64,000 nt of DNA from Entoloma clypeatum (taxonomy: Eukaryota > Basidiomycota > Agaricomycetes > Agaricales > Entolomataceae): positions 2,542,001-2,606,000 of the forward strand of contig OY751490.1 in NCBI GenBank assembly GCA_963565915.1, written 5' to 3'. Shown one piece after another: positions 1 to 13,672 of this stretch. The notes below the pieces were generated by a model. That model saw nothing but the letters and a program-made list of their open reading frames with translations. It was not told where the DNA came from and searched no databases. A program made the translations under genes and the position numbers. The stretch's first letter is position 1. Each line of letters opens with the position of its first letter.

Positions 1-582
1 TGACTCCCCAGCAGAAGGTAAAGTTGGCCAAGGCTGAGCGTGAGTCCATAAACATTTCTCTTATGATCTGACAATTTGACGAAAGTCGTTACTGCTTTCT
101 CGCCAGTCAAAGAGGTCCGGCGGCAGTCGAAGATCCTCAAGGAGGAGGCAAAAGCAGAAAAGCAGGCTTTAGCAACGGCTGGACGTGAGCTTTCCGGCCT
201 CCAAAAAGTCCACTCCGTCGCGATCAAGGTTCATCTTTTCTGGTGACCATTTCTCCATATGCACTCAAAAGTTATGTTACAGAACGAGGCAAAGGCGAAT
301 GCTAAGCACACCAAGGTCATGAGTGAATTCCAGAAGCATGAAGCCGTGTTCCTCGCCGCCCGCACGAAGTTCGAGGCTGCCCAGGCCCGCCTGCATGCTG
401 AGGACGAGAATGTTGGGATAGTGCGGAATAACGCCAAGGAAGCCACTGATACACTTCAGGAGAAGACAAAGGAGGTCGATAGCCTGCGAGCTAAATGTTC
501 TCTTGATGACAAGGAGCGAACAGTGAAGCTCAACGAACTGGCGGCCAAAGGGGCAGGCGATAACGGTTGCATAATATGTTAG
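1..582 (+). CDS. Coiled-coil protein ending in a CaaX-type motif (5' partial)
   Basis: The 3' part of a gene that begins before the window. Exons are 1..39, 107..228 and 283..582, with 67- and 54-nt GT-AG introns, giving about 152 visible residues. Nearly the whole visible part is a charged helix rich in K, E, A and Q, typical of a long coiled coil. The protein ends G-D-N-G-C-I-I-C, and the last four residues fit a CaaX prenylation box (Cys, two aliphatics, then Cys). If prenylated it would sit on a membrane with the helix facing the cytosol; this is inference. I do not recognise the family. The gene converges on the phosphatase gene at 692. Confidence 0.6.
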
Positions 583-691
583 GTGTTCGTGCGAGTATCT
601 CGCACCTTGATTATGATCATGATCTTATGACATTGAATTCTGGGAGTCAAGAAGTCAAGTCAACATATCTATCCATTAACCCGATACACCT

Positions 692-2293
692 TCAGTACCC
701 ATGAAACTCTCCTACTACTTCTCTTTCGTCGTCGACTATTACCTCGTCGCTATCAGGGTATAGTGCACGCACAACCTCCTTTTCCAGCCACCGCTGCTTG
801 ATTCCATGCCCAGCATCATTGATGGGTGTCAGAGTATATTCTATAGACAAAGCAGATAATACGCCTCCATAGGCATGGGATATACCTAGCAAATGGTCAG
901 AAACGAATAACCTTATCCTACGAGATGCAAACCGGTATCAATGATGATGATCTTGCCATTGCACCTAGATGTAATTCCCTTCAACAGTGGAAAGACATAG
1001 TATTCAACATTAATGTCGGGAAGTTAAGCATTTGCCCATTACCTGGAAATCTGGAGTATGTCCCATGATCATGCGTCTCGTCCCTGTCCGGATGAGAACG
1101 CCGTCAACTTCCGCGCAGACCTTTTCCTCATTTTCGAGTGCCCATCCTCGGTACCATAGTGGTCCATTCGATTCATACAGCTCTCTCTCCTGTTCAGAGA
1201 TACCTGGTTTCAAGGAGTCGCATAGAGATTTTGAACTGTATCTGGCGATGACTTACTCTCAGGAAGGCCGGGATATGGGTAAGGCGGGTGCGGTGGTGGT
1301 TGCTTACGGCGCTGAAGTTTGGCGAGGAGAGAATCTGAAAGCTCGTTGATGCGTGTGGGGAAGGGAGTAAGGTCCTTGTATGTGGGAGACAAGCCGCCAT
1401 GAACGAAGGAAAGGGCCGAGTGGGATAGCGGTTGATTGATGTCATAATAATCAACATCATGTTCATTGTCATCCCTCAGCTGTGAGGGTGGTGGGTATGG
1501 AGTGTTGGGAGGACCGAGAGAGGGATGAAGGGGGAGTCTAGATGCTGTTGTATAATTTCGTGCCCAAGAATGACCTATCCAGCCCGTAGAAATGACTTCC
1601 TGTCGCTCTGCGACAGAACCAAAAGTCTTGAGTTCTGTGGGATATACATATCTAGACAGAACTGGGTGTTTGTAAAATTCATAGCAGCAAAATAGGGCGA
1701 CTAACCTCCAGTCGCCTATTTGCATGAAATGGGTTTAGCACAAGGCATTCGAATAAATTTGACAGACCTATGGCGTTCATCCACTCGTGGTTTCCGAGAT
1801 GGCTGAGCACAATGCCACCTGTGGAGGTTGCTTGCCCACGGAGCTGATCCATCCAAGCGAATAGAGCAATTGTATCATCTCCCCTGGGGCCAGGCAAGTT
1901 GTTTAAGAATTCCGGGCAGTGGGGAGCGGGGCTAGAGTACGCCTACCGATCAATGATGTCTCCAGTCTGTACAAAAAAGTCGACATTCCCCGTCCAGTTT
2001 CCATACTCATCTGTGACCCCAGCAAAATGCAATACACGCCTTGCGTTGGGTAGATCCCCGTGTAGGTCGCCGACGGCGATGATATGTCGCGTAAATGGCA
2101 CGGCTGAGCCCCGCCCAGCTATGTCAAGTGGAGGCTGAAGAACAGAAGACAAGCCCCTGAGGACGAGGTGGCCCATTGCACGGGCACCATTGAATTCTGG
2201 AACGAGGAGGTTGAGTTGTAGGACATAAATGAGGTAGAAGCCAACGAGAGGAGGGACCAAAAGAGATCCGAGGATTGCACGCAACCACGCCAT
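692..2293 (-). CDS. Shelph-like calcineurin-type phosphatase, membrane anchored
   Basis: A PPP-superfamily metallophosphatase of the Shewanella-like (Shelph) type, 422 aa. All metal-binding signatures are present in order: GDLHGD, GDIIDRG, GNHE, HGG and GHTP. An N-terminal hydrophobic segment (about residues 4-27) predicts a signal anchor with the catalytic domain beyond it. Exons on the minus strand: 1947..2293, 1768..1883, 1706..1715, 1257..1651, 1043..1203, 933..978, 692..885. The third exon is only 10 nt. I chose the ATG at 2293 because the longer frame upstream adds no obvious protein sequence and this ATG leads straight into the anchor. It is divergent from the small gene at 2445. Substrate unknown; Shelphs are generally tyrosine or serine/threonine phosphatases. 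Confidence 0.82.
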
Positions 2294-2444
2294 CGTCGCC
2301 AAAAGCAATGTTTCGATTACATAATAATTTGACATACGCTGACGGAATGAGATATGACGTCACCGAAATATGGCTCCAATGTCTGAGAATCAAACTACAC
2401 AGACACGGTATATAAGGTGCTCTACAATGCATTCAAGCGCCCAA

Positions 2445-3117
2445 ATGGCATCTATTCTCGCAGTCAGAACAACTTTCAGGCACTTGCCTGCCCCAACATT
2501 CATGTCAAGGCGAGTGGTTGCTGCCATTGCTGTATCGCTCTCCGCTTTGAACACTATCATGCCATGTACAGACGCTGGATAAGGTTTTTTTTTGCCCGCT
2601 TGTGCACCGGACGTGCCATGCTGACATTTTAGGTTTAGGGACAAGCAGGGTCATAAAACAAATGTATATCCTTGTGCAAGTCAACTCTCAGGGTTCTCAC
2701 ATTCAATCTGTGTCCAAGAATAATAGCAATCCTGAGGAAGAATTCGCTATACCTAACCCGGAAGCACCAGGCTGGAAGGAAACGCTCGCTAGCACATCAG
2801 AGGCTTTTGTTAAGGTGAGGTTTTTGCTATCATCCAAGCATTCGTCCGAATCGATGCATGAACGACAGGCGGACAGATTAGGTCCACTCTCAACCAGCGA
2901 GCTTCAAGCACGAACAGTTGAAACCCTTACCGGTCGACACTCTTCTGACGAGCGTAGGTCGTCCACCACCGCGTGTTACACTCGAGACGAGGTTTCGGGA
3001 CCTCTGAAATCCGCCCTAGGTCGCGAGGATGATTTGGAGGAACATGAGAGTATCAAAAAGGTGACAAAAAAGACTACCGAGGAGAGGGTTGAGGAGGACT
3101 CCAAGGGATATACTTAA
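2445..3117 (+). CDS. Small conserved fungal protein, probably mitochondrial
   Basis: Exons 2445..2565, 2633..2814 and 2869..3117 give 183 aa with consistent phases. The N-terminus starts M-A-S-I-L-A-V-R and carries Arg/Ser/Thr with almost no acid, like a mitochondrial presequence, and is followed by a hydrophobic stretch. The second exon encodes N-P-E-A-P-G-W-K-E-T-L-A-S-T-S-E-A-F-V-K, continuing after the intron as A-D-R; this resembles a small fungal family I know only as uncharacterised. The C-terminus is charged and K/E rich. A TATA-like sequence lies near 2410. The second intron is well supported. The first (gtacag...ttttag) is the only phase-compatible choice I found and is less certain. 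Confidence 0.5.
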
Positions 3118-3477
3118 CGCTTTCATTCTATCAAAAGCCATCCCCGTTCCAAGAATTGTGAATGGACGGAAATATATGTCTTCAGGAGTATCATGAAATC
3201 TCCTATGACACATGTGGCAATCAGAATCTATGCCCTTTGGTTGTGAAACCGTTCGTATGCTGCAAACAACGCAGGCAACGAGAATAAGAGCGCCTCTGAG
3301 GAAGAAATTACTGTAACAGTGGGTGCAAATATAACAGGGGTGAGTCAATAACAAAATGGAAGTACAGATTGTGCAATGATGTCGATGGCGCAGAAACGTG
3401 AGTTACGTCCAGGTTGGAGAGGTTGCTGTTCACAGTACACGGGGGAGTAAATATACGTATGTCATTAACAGATTTGT
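3118..3477. other. Intergenic region between convergent genes
   Basis: This 360-bp stretch lies between the 3' ends of the small mitochondrial-type gene and the PP2A gene. I see only short unconvincing frames and A/T-rich sequence fitting two 3' untranslated regions. No repeat or RNA gene was recognised. Confidence 0.5.
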
Positions 3478-4782
3478 TTACTGTATCATTATAGGTGTGA
3501 GATCCGACGCTTGGAATCACCAAGGGCCAACAACTTACGAGGAAGTAATCCGGTACACGTCGTGAAACGAGAGGCTCACCCGCCCGCGGGGCGGGATCAA
3601 ATTGTAAACTATGTTTTGCCAGATGTGAATCACGGTGCGAAGGTGAGGAGGTTTTTAGCACACGTACAAGCTGTAGGACAGTTTTTCGTCTATCTCCATG
3701 ATAGCAGCCTGATTACCGCATCGATAACAGTAATTCGGCGCACTAAAAATCGTCACAACATTTCTATCCTGACCCCAGCTGTAACCTAAAGGAGGGTCAG
3801 AATGTCGGTCTTGATGAGACACGAGAAAAGACATGCCCTCCATAACCAGTTGATGGGCTCGCGCAACGAGTGTCAGTCCGTTATTGTGGTTGAAAGCTTC
3901 TGAAATGTCTTGCCCAAAGGTATACCCGGCTCCTCGAGGCGATATCCCCCAACCGCAACGGTCGTCCGGGTCTGACCATAGCAGATCGCACATAGGACCT
4001 TCGTGCGGTACTTCTTGCACTCTGTCAATCGAACGAACGTGATCTAGGGTATCAATGGATGGTGAAAGGCCGCCATGCAAGCAAAATATCTGGACATAAG
4101 AAAGTCAATGAAGCCCGATAGAGAGAGCTAAAGCAGGGTTCTCAAATGGAAGGCATACTTGGTTGTCGATGAGAGCGGTAAGAGGGAGGAAATCAAAAAG
4201 GTCGGTGAAGAAGCGCCAGACGTTGGCGTTCCCGTATTTGCGAAGGCATTCATCATAGAAGCCGTATACTTGCGTGATCTGCCTTGATTCATGATTGCCG
4301 CGAAGGATAGTAACACGGTCGCGATAGCGTAATTTGAGTGCCACCAGTAGTGTCACGGTTTCGACAGAGTAGTATCCGCGGTCGACGTAATCGCCCATGA
4401 AGAGGTAGTTCGTGTCCGGGGAATTTCCACCGATGCGGAAAAGCTCTGAGAGATCATGCTAAACATGTACAGTATGATGGGGGGAAAGGATTTGCAAGGT
4501 TTCCGAACCATCAACAGCTATTTGAATGAAAGATAAGGGTGGAAGCGCACAAATTGGCCATGGATATCACCACAAACTGTCACAGGACATCTTACGGGTT
4601 GGACATTGGACTCTTCCATCAGGATCTCTCTTGTCTATAAGGGCAAGAATCAAGAGATCAATGGGGTGGATAACATAAACCCGGAGAGCGCGCACCTTGT
4701 CGCAGAGTTTTTTGACATCAGTCTCGGTGAGTTGTTTACACTGGCTTAGCTGCTCGATCCAGCCATCGATTTCATGTTCCAT
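3478..4782 (-). CDS. Serine/threonine protein phosphatase PP2A catalytic subunit
   Basis: Catalytic subunit of PP2A, 304 aa. It begins [12 protein letters not shown] and has the PPP signatures [22 protein letters not shown], and the C-terminal T/V-P-D-Y-F-L tail whose last Leu is methylated in the family. Exons: 4696..4782, 4551..4634, 4159..4458, 3837..4089, 3668..3785, 3539..3608, 3478..3480. The intron 3786..3836 uses a GC donor (gcatgt); it is 51 nt and open, so retention would insert 17 residues after V-M-E-G. The final intron 3481..3538 sits after the last Leu codon, so the last exon is only the TAA stop. It is divergent from CCT5 with 159 bp between the start codons. Confidence 0.96.
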
Positions 4783-4941
4783 GGTTTGTTTTCAAGAGAA
4801 AGTGGGAAAAAGGTGTGTTTTATGTCGTGAGCGCTTGAAACTGCTGTATGGACGTTTGATGGTCTTGTGAATCGGCGTTTGACGTTACCCTGTCACGCCT
4901 CGTCACATTGATTTCCTACCGCGACGCGTATTTTGGTGGAC
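4783..4941. promoter_or_regulatory. Shared divergent promoter region, PP2A catalytic subunit / CCT5
   Basis: Only 159 bp separate the two start codons, so both core promoters and 5' leaders must lie here. I could not pick out a convincing TATA box on either strand. The two products are both abundant housekeeping proteins, which suits a TATA-less bidirectional promoter (inference). Confidence 0.5.
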
Positions 4942-7139
4942 ATGGATCAACAACATCAGGCCGTGTACGCTACCGACGAGGCAAGTTACTCCCAGAGATC
5001 CCATGCATACATCCTGATCTTTGCGTTTAGTATGGCAGGCCGTTCATCATCGTCCGCGAGCAGGCTAAAAAGACAAGAAGTCATGGCGTCGAGGCCATCA
5101 AGGTACGCACCCCTTGTGCACACAATCCTTCCACCTAATGCATCGCAAGTCACATATCCTTGCTGCGCGAACCGTCGCCAATATCATTCGGACATCTCTA
5201 GGGCCGCGAGGTTTTATTCATTTGCTCTTGACTACCTATCATTCTGATTTTCACCTTTAGGCTTGGACAAGATTCTGATATCCCCTGATGGTGAAATTAC
5301 GGTGACGAACGATGGTGCCACCATCTTGGGTCAGATGGAGGTCGAGCATCAGATCGCGAAACTTCTGGTTCAGCTCTCAAAAAGTCAAGACGACGAAATT
5401 GGCGATGGCACCACTGGCGTGGTTGGTGCGTGTTTTCAAAAACCTGCACCCAATAATGACATTTTCAAACTCAAATCAGTTCTTGCCGGTGCTCTTCTGG
5501 AACAGAGTGAAGAGCTGCTCGACCGGGGCATTCATCCTATCCGGATAGCAGATGGATTTGATCGCGCGTGCGCTGTGGCTGTTGAACAACTCGACCGGAT
5601 CTCAGACCGCGTCGAGTTCTCAAAAGAAAACACCGGCAACTTGCTGAAGACTGCGATGACGAGCCTTGGAAGCAAAATGTAAGCATTTGTTCATTATATG
5701 ACACACTGTATCTTGATCACCCCCAGCGTCTCTAAGGAACTTGAACAGTTCGCACAAATAGCTGTCGACGCTGTTCTTGCTGTTGCAGATCTGGAGCGGC
5801 GCGACGTTCCCTTCGACCTGATTAAGGTCGATGGTAAAGTGGGGGGCTCCCTCGCTGACACAACGCTGATCAAAGGCGTTCTCATTGACAAAGACATGTC
5901 TCACCCGCAAATGCCTCGCTCCATTCAAGATGCCAAACTTGCCATCCTCACATGTCCTTTCGAGCCTCCTCGGCCAAAGACGAAGCATAAATTGGATATC
6001 ACCAGCGTCGAGGAGTTCAAAAAGCTTAGAGATTATGAGAAAGAAAAGTTTGCGGACATGATCAAGAGGGTGAAAGATACTGGCGCAAATTTGGTCATCT
6101 GTCAGTGGGGCTTCGACGACGAGGCAAATCATTTGTTAATGCAGAACGCTTTACCTGCTGTACGTTGGGTCGGTGGACCTGAAATCGAGGTAAACATGGT
6201 TTTCAAGTGCATTTGCGATTTCCAACTTATCTGTTATAAGCTCATTGCAATAGCAACGCATGGTCGTATCGTTCCCCGGTTCGAAGACCTCACCGCCGAA
6301 AAACTCGGTAAAGCGGGTATCGTCCGAGAAGTCACATTTGGGACGACTCGGGACAAGATGCTTGTCATTGAAGAATGTGCCAACACCCGTGCAGTCACTA
6401 TATTTGTTAGAGGAAGTAATAAGATGGTAAGTAATCTGTTATCGACGATCGTTTTCTGAACTATCTATATTGTTCAGATCGTTGATGAAGCCAAAAGAGC
6501 TCTGCATGATGCAATCTGTGTTGTCCGCAACCTTGTCGTCGACAATCGTGTTGTATATGGTGGAGGTGCTGCAGATATCAGTTGCTCTGTTGCAGTATCA
6601 AGGGCAGCGGACGAAGTACCCCTACCGATATTTTCTCCCCTATTTCTACACTCATGGAATCTTTAGATCCCCTCCATCGAACAATATGCCATGCGTGCGT
6701 TCGCCTCTGCCCTTGATGCAGTCCCTCTTGCGCTGGCAGAGAACAGTGGTCTCCCTCCCATTGAAACACTTGCCGAAGTGAGAAGCGGGCAAATCAATGA
6801 GAAAAATTCGCAATTGGGAATCGACTGCAATGGCCGCGGGGAGAACGGTAGGCACTTTTGTTCAGATGAGGTTGCATTCCAGGTTACCATGACTGGCACA
6901 GATATGAAAAAGCAGTTCGTCTATGATCCACTTATCTCGAAAAGGCAACAGTATCTACTGGCCAGCCAGGTCCGTAACCTTTGTAGCGTTATCGGCCTCA
7001 AATACTCATGACTATACCACTAATAGCTTGTTCGTGCCGTGCTGAAAATTGGTTTGTACACACATTTTAAATGTTTTGACATCCTTTTGACTGTAGCCCG
7101 CCAGATGACGTGATTATTGCTGGACAAGCTGATGAGTAG
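4942..7139 (+). CDS. CCT5: T-complex protein 1 subunit epsilon (CCT/TRiC chaperonin)
   Basis: Subunit epsilon of the cytosolic chaperonin that folds actin, tubulin and other proteins; 543 aa, the usual family length. Group II chaperonin signatures are clear: [24 protein letters not shown], and the C-terminal [10 protein letters not shown]. Exons: 4942..4980, 5031..5102, 5150..5210, 5261..5425, 5480..5678, 5727..6189, 6241..6426, 6478..6615, 6667..6847, 6902..6969, 7027..7051, 7105..7139. The first intron has a GC donor (gcaagt) and joins D-E to Y-G-R-P-F exactly as the family expects. The intron 6190..6240 is 51 nt and open. The ATG at 4942 is preferred over an upstream in-frame TTG. Confidence 0.96.
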
Positions 7140-7244
7140 AATAGAATGTAATCATGGCAATGAAATTTATGGAAATTTCCTAATGATACGTTGGCGGAAA
7201 GGAGGGAAGGCATGCCACGCCGAAAAGACGTGCGAGAGAGCAGA

Positions 7245-8378
7245 TTAGTTCCTAAGGGCCGTCACCAAAATCGGCTCGGCACCAGTCTCGACGATTTTAT
7301 CAGAGACGACCACTGAGAGTTCCTTGTAGTTCCACTCCCTAATGCCAACTTTCCCACCCAAGGCTCGCCACTTATCCATCCAGGCCGCCCTCCGTGTCTC
7401 GCACATTCTAACAAGACTAGACCAGTACTTTTCATGAAGGTATTGAAAGTTGCGATCCCCTCCCCACCACTCAGCCATGACCATGTCCGCTGTGAAGATG
7501 TTGTCTTCGATGAGTTGGGGATTGAACTTCATCTTTTCGCGGGATATAGGGTCAATGAAAGGGTTTATCAGCTTATAGAACGCGTTTAGGAGGAAAGGAA
7601 CATTGAGAATGAGTGCTGAACCGAGGCGTTCAGGATAGTGATCTTGAAGGATTGAGAGGACAGTTCGTGCGGTGCTCAAAGAAGGGTTCTTGGCTTTGTC
7701 TCCATAATTTATGAGAATATCCATGGTTCTGCGGGAAGATTAGTCTAACGTAGGTAAAAGTATCAGAGTAGATGATCAAACTCACTCTACGCCTGGTCCC
7801 ATGAGGTCGACCGCTCGTTCCAGCATCCAAACCGTGTATTGAATTTGACGAGGTGGTTCATCCGTGTTTTGGCGACTTGGGAACATGTAGAATGCTGGAC
7901 GGCCGTGCACGTCGTACCCGAATAGAATTGCTTTTCCTGTAACTGCCTAAACTGAATGTTAGAGATGAGAATATTGGCAGTACATGATCTGACGACCTAC
8001 CTCTGGTTCGATGTAGTCAGCCGTCACCGAGTCGTATATACCGTACTCTCGTCTCCATTTCAGCGTCTCCTCCAGCCTCTGTATAGCTGATGTAGGATTC
8101 TTCCACTTTGTGGCACGAAGATATCTGTTCCAAGGGTATCAGCCGGCGTCAAATGATAATGCTCGTACGACATACCGGAGTAGACATTCTCGGGAAAGCC
8201 AAAATTTCTCTGCTTCGATGAGCTCTCCGTTTTCTACTCTAGGAATTATGTATGCATCATCAGAAAAATGCTTGAGGACATGGTCATATATCTCTTGTTC
8301 CACATCCGTCAGGCTTTCTCGAGGGTCCTTCTCGCAGACGATAGGAGGGTAAATAGGTTCGTAGACGGTGTCCGACAT
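7245..8378 (-). CDS. CRAL-TRIO (Sec14-like) lipid-transfer protein
   Basis: A phosphatidylinositol-transfer type protein of 323 aa with a CRAL-TRIO N-terminal helical region (Y-L-R-A-T-K-W near residue 70) and the lipid-binding lobe (N-Y-G-D-K-A-K, then L-N-V-P-F-L-L-N-A-F-Y-K-L-I-N-P-F). Exons: 8176..8378, 8001..8124, 7786..7946, 7245..7728; all introns are 51-57 nt GT-AG. The family carries lipids between membranes or presents them to lipid kinases; the closest yeast relatives would be Pdr16/Csr1-type proteins, but I cannot separate them by eye. It starts divergently from the proline iminopeptidase gene, 157 bp apart, and ends 105 bp from the stop of CCT5. Confidence 0.85.
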
Positions 8379-8535
8379 GGTTTTGGCGTTTTAGGGATCA
8401 GGTCAGGGTCGCTCATCACCAAGCTCGAGGGAAACGCGGCTTGCATCTTCATGGTTTGTACAGCTGAGCAACTGGTCCAGATTGGGTCACGTTGCCACGA
8501 AATTGACTTGGCCATTGCCCTTGTAAACCCGAAAT

Positions 8536-10428
<1,893 letters not shown>

Positions 10429-10631
10429 GAGTCGGTAAATCGGATTTTGGTACATTTCTATATATTGGGTTATTGTGTGAGTACACAAGTTGTGTTATAC
10501 GGGGAAGAGCAGCGCGGATAGCGAGACTGGCAATGTACGTAGCCCGAAATGCAACTTGGAATAACAAGGAAATAAAAGACAAAAGAGCATAAAGGAATGA
10601 TATGTAATAGAAATATAAACAAGATGCAGCC

Positions 10632-13621
10632 TTATACACTCTCTTGTAGATGAGGAGTTGGTGATGTCTCGCCCATTCTTTGCCCATGTACTCTCAAGCG
10701 GTACAAGCACGTGTACTCCTCCCGGCCCCAGTTGTTCTTGATCAACAGAACGACGATGCCAAAATCAACGCCGAGATTTTGAATGTCCGGCGAGACGGGG
10801 AATGTCTGCACGTTCTTCGGCGCATGGACATCGTAGCTGAAATTCGCAAGGCGAATATACCGCGGCGACTGGGGCACCGTGTCCGGGTACACGGGCTCCT
10901 CTTCTGCTTCCTCACCCCTCTCCCGCGCCTCTTCTCTTGTCCGCGCCCTTTCCGCCAACCACTGGTCAACCTTGGAAACATTGTCCTTGCCTTCGACCAT
11001 CCCCCAGACCTCCATGTCCCTCGGCGCGCTCCTCATGTCAAACGCTACCTCGGGCGCGACATGGTCGATCGTGATGTCCGAGATGTACGTCGGCGCCGCA
11101 AGCGCGACGCCGAGCTGACCCTGCGACCCAGCAAACGGCCAGCAGTGCCCGTTGTGCAGCTCGTGGTGTAGCGCCGTGATAGGCGGGCGTCCAATAGCGT
11201 ACCCGTTGCCTGTGAGAAGTCCGACGATCTGGCTCTTCAGGTTGGTGGGGCGCATCTCGAACGTGGGGCTGGTCAACGACGGGATGATGCGTGCGCCGCC
11301 AGAATGGAGCGCGAAATCGGGGCGGGCGAGCGTGTCTTTGCTGTAAGTGGACACGGCAGAGTCAACGAGGTGGGCAATGACCGAGGTGACGTCTTGACCG
11401 TCCGTGGATTTTATGGTAAGACCGGCCTTGCCTGCGCTGCCCGTCATGGGTTTGCTCCACCAGTTGGTGGCGCTTCCACTCTTCTTGCCCAACTCCAAAG
11501 CCTCCTTGACACCGCCCTCGACGTTGCCTAACCGTTCCTCCAATGCCTTGACCCTGGCTCTGGCCTCGTCATCGGTCCCGTTTATGTCAGGCTTGGTCGA
11601 GTGCTGCTGCTGCTGCTGCACGTGTGTCTGCAGCGTCGCGATTTCCCGTTCGACACTCTTCAACCCCTCCTTGGCAGCGTTTCTTTCCTGCATCTCCGCA
11701 TCAGCAGCTCTCTGGACTTCGGCTGACACCTTGTTTTCCAAAGAACCGAGTCTTCCAACGAGGTCCAAGTGGGATTTGGCGTGATTTTCTGCGTTGATTC
11801 GCCCCTTTTCAGCGTCAATGGATATGCCGCCGAGGGCGGCTTCCAACCGCTGAAGCCTTGCAGAGAGTTCTGCAATGTCGGCCGCTGGGGTGTCCGGGGC
11901 GTGGTATATGGGTGCGGTCGGTCTGCCGGGCAGATGGCGCATGAAAGGCTCGCGGTACATGTATGCCGCAGAGAGGATCAAGGCAATGACGACGGATTTC
12001 ATCACAGCATTGATCGCGTCTGAACCAAGATTGGCGCGAGAAAGCCACAGGATAGGACGCCTGAGGAGGATGTCAAAGATTGTGCCCACGATCTTTCCAA
12101 AGAAATAGAGAAGGGCGGTAAGGATTTGGATGACGAAAACGGCGCTCGATTTGACAGTTCGTGCGGCAAAGTTGACGGCGTGTCCGAGAGGACCACCGAT
12201 GTGTGATGCGGGGGGACGGGAGAGGGAGCGGCGTTGATGGTGATTGTCGTAGAGTTGCTCTTCGTCGACTTCGGGAATGGAGTCTAGAGCTTGCTCGATA
12301 TCCATGGAGTTGTCAGGTTCTGGGGGTAAAGAGCCACGGGGAAGGGATGGTTGGCGTGGAAGAGATGGTTGGCGCATTGAAGGGGGGAGAGAATCGCGAA
12401 CGGATGCAGGCTGATTGGATTGCTAAGGATAGTCGAATGAGAAAACTTCCAGAAAGAAAAGAGAAAAAACAAACTCTGTCGACTGTCTGGTCGTCGCTCT
12501 CGCTCTCGTCCTCTTCCTCGTGGCCTCCTGGGGTGCCTTTGCTTGCTCTGGGTCGTTTGTGTCTCTTTTTGTCGGCGGAAATGACTGGAAGGGTTGACAA
12601 TGGCCCGCCTGTGGTGGGATCCTTTCTTGATTTCTTCTTCTTCTTTCTGCCCTTTCTTTCGTCTTCGTCTTCATCAGAGCTCTGTTCGTCAGACAGGGCA
12701 GGTTTGTATGCTTTGTTGTCTTCGGACATGCGATTTCGTTTGTGAGTGGCGGTGGGATTTCGTCTTGCGGACTTTGTTTTGTATGCCTCCTCCTCCTGAG
12801 CATAGTCGTAACTCGGGTCCTGGGGAGCAAGAGTGTCTGTGGAGGATTCACCCAAGTCCCTTCTCTGCTGGAGATAAAAGGAGGCTGGGCCGAGTACGCG
12901 CTTGGCAGACGAGACCATCTGCTGGAAGGGGCTCTTGCCTCTTCCGTTCTCAGCGGGCTGGTCGTCTTCTTGTTCTGCTTCTGAGTCGGGGACCTGCCTA
13001 AGAGAGGCGGCCTTGGATACGGGTTTGCGGGGGGCAGTGGTGCGGGAGAGTCTGTTTGGAGGAGGGGCGAGGCGGCGTGCGGTGGCAGCCTGAGATTCGA
13101 GTTCGTATTCGACGGAGGTGCTCCTGGGGACGGAAGCGCGCTGCTGGACTGAGGCCGCCGGGGCCCAGTTGTGGGGGTTAGTAGTGGTGTTCATGTCCGG
13201 GGCGGATGCGGCCTGGAAAAACGCGCTGGCGATGTTGACGGTGGTGTCCTTTACGTTCCAGGTCTCTGGATTTGGGGGGGTGGTGATGGTTCTGGGGCCA
13301 CCGGGGCGAGCGGCGAGGGAGGCTTGTTCGTGCTGTTTGATGCGGGCAAAGGAGGCGAGGGCGGAGTCGGTGTCGTCGGTGAGTCGATCGCGGTGTGGTG
13401 AAGGGGGTTTTGGGGGCGAGCGAGGGGCGAGGGTGGGTGCGCTGGGGTGATGATGATGATGATGGTTTGATGATGAGTAGAGAATGAGAAGAGACTGACC
13501 CGTAGGGGTGTGATGTGGGTACGAGACGATTCGGACTTGGTGGACGAGCGGGAGGTTTTTTGTGAAAAGCGCTGCGATCGAGACGTCTGCCGTGACCAAG
13601 AGGTGTGCCAGAAAATGACAT
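10632..13621 (-). CDS. SUN-domain (Sad1/UNC-84) inner nuclear membrane protein
   Basis: A LINC-complex protein of 959 aa that would link the inner nuclear envelope to KASH proteins, chromatin or spindle pole. The N-terminal half is basic and Ser/Pro rich with a K-K-K-K-K-S-R-K cluster. A hydrophobic pair follows (around V-I-Q-I-L-T-A-L-L-Y-F-F and V-V-I-A-L-I-L-S-A-A-Y-M-Y), then a coiled coil with a short Gln run, then a C-terminal SUN domain (A-L-H-S-G-G-A-R-I-I-P-S; G-H-C-W-P-F-A-G; D-F-G-I-V-V-L). Exons: 13500..13621, 12475..13441, 10632..12422. An acidic loop splits the SUN domain. Its start codon lies 51 bp from that of the divergent DUF4139 gene. Confidence 0.93.
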
Positions 13622-13672
13622 GCGGATGGTGGCAGGATGGAACAAACAAACTCTGTTTACAAACAGTACACT
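13622..13672. promoter_or_regulatory. Very short divergent intergenic region, SUN gene / DUF4139 gene
   Basis: Only 51 bp lie between the ATG of the SUN gene (13621, minus) and the ATG chosen for the DUF4139 gene (13673, plus). An upstream in-frame ATG at 13637 would shrink this to 15 bp. Each gene's core promoter must therefore extend into the other's transcribed or coding region. Confidence 0.6.

Noticed and set aside
12313..13599. 428-codon minus-strand frame as a stand-alone gene
   Set aside because: Its central part is exon 2 of the SUN gene; the flanking parts are introns read through (the run of His codons comes from an intron).
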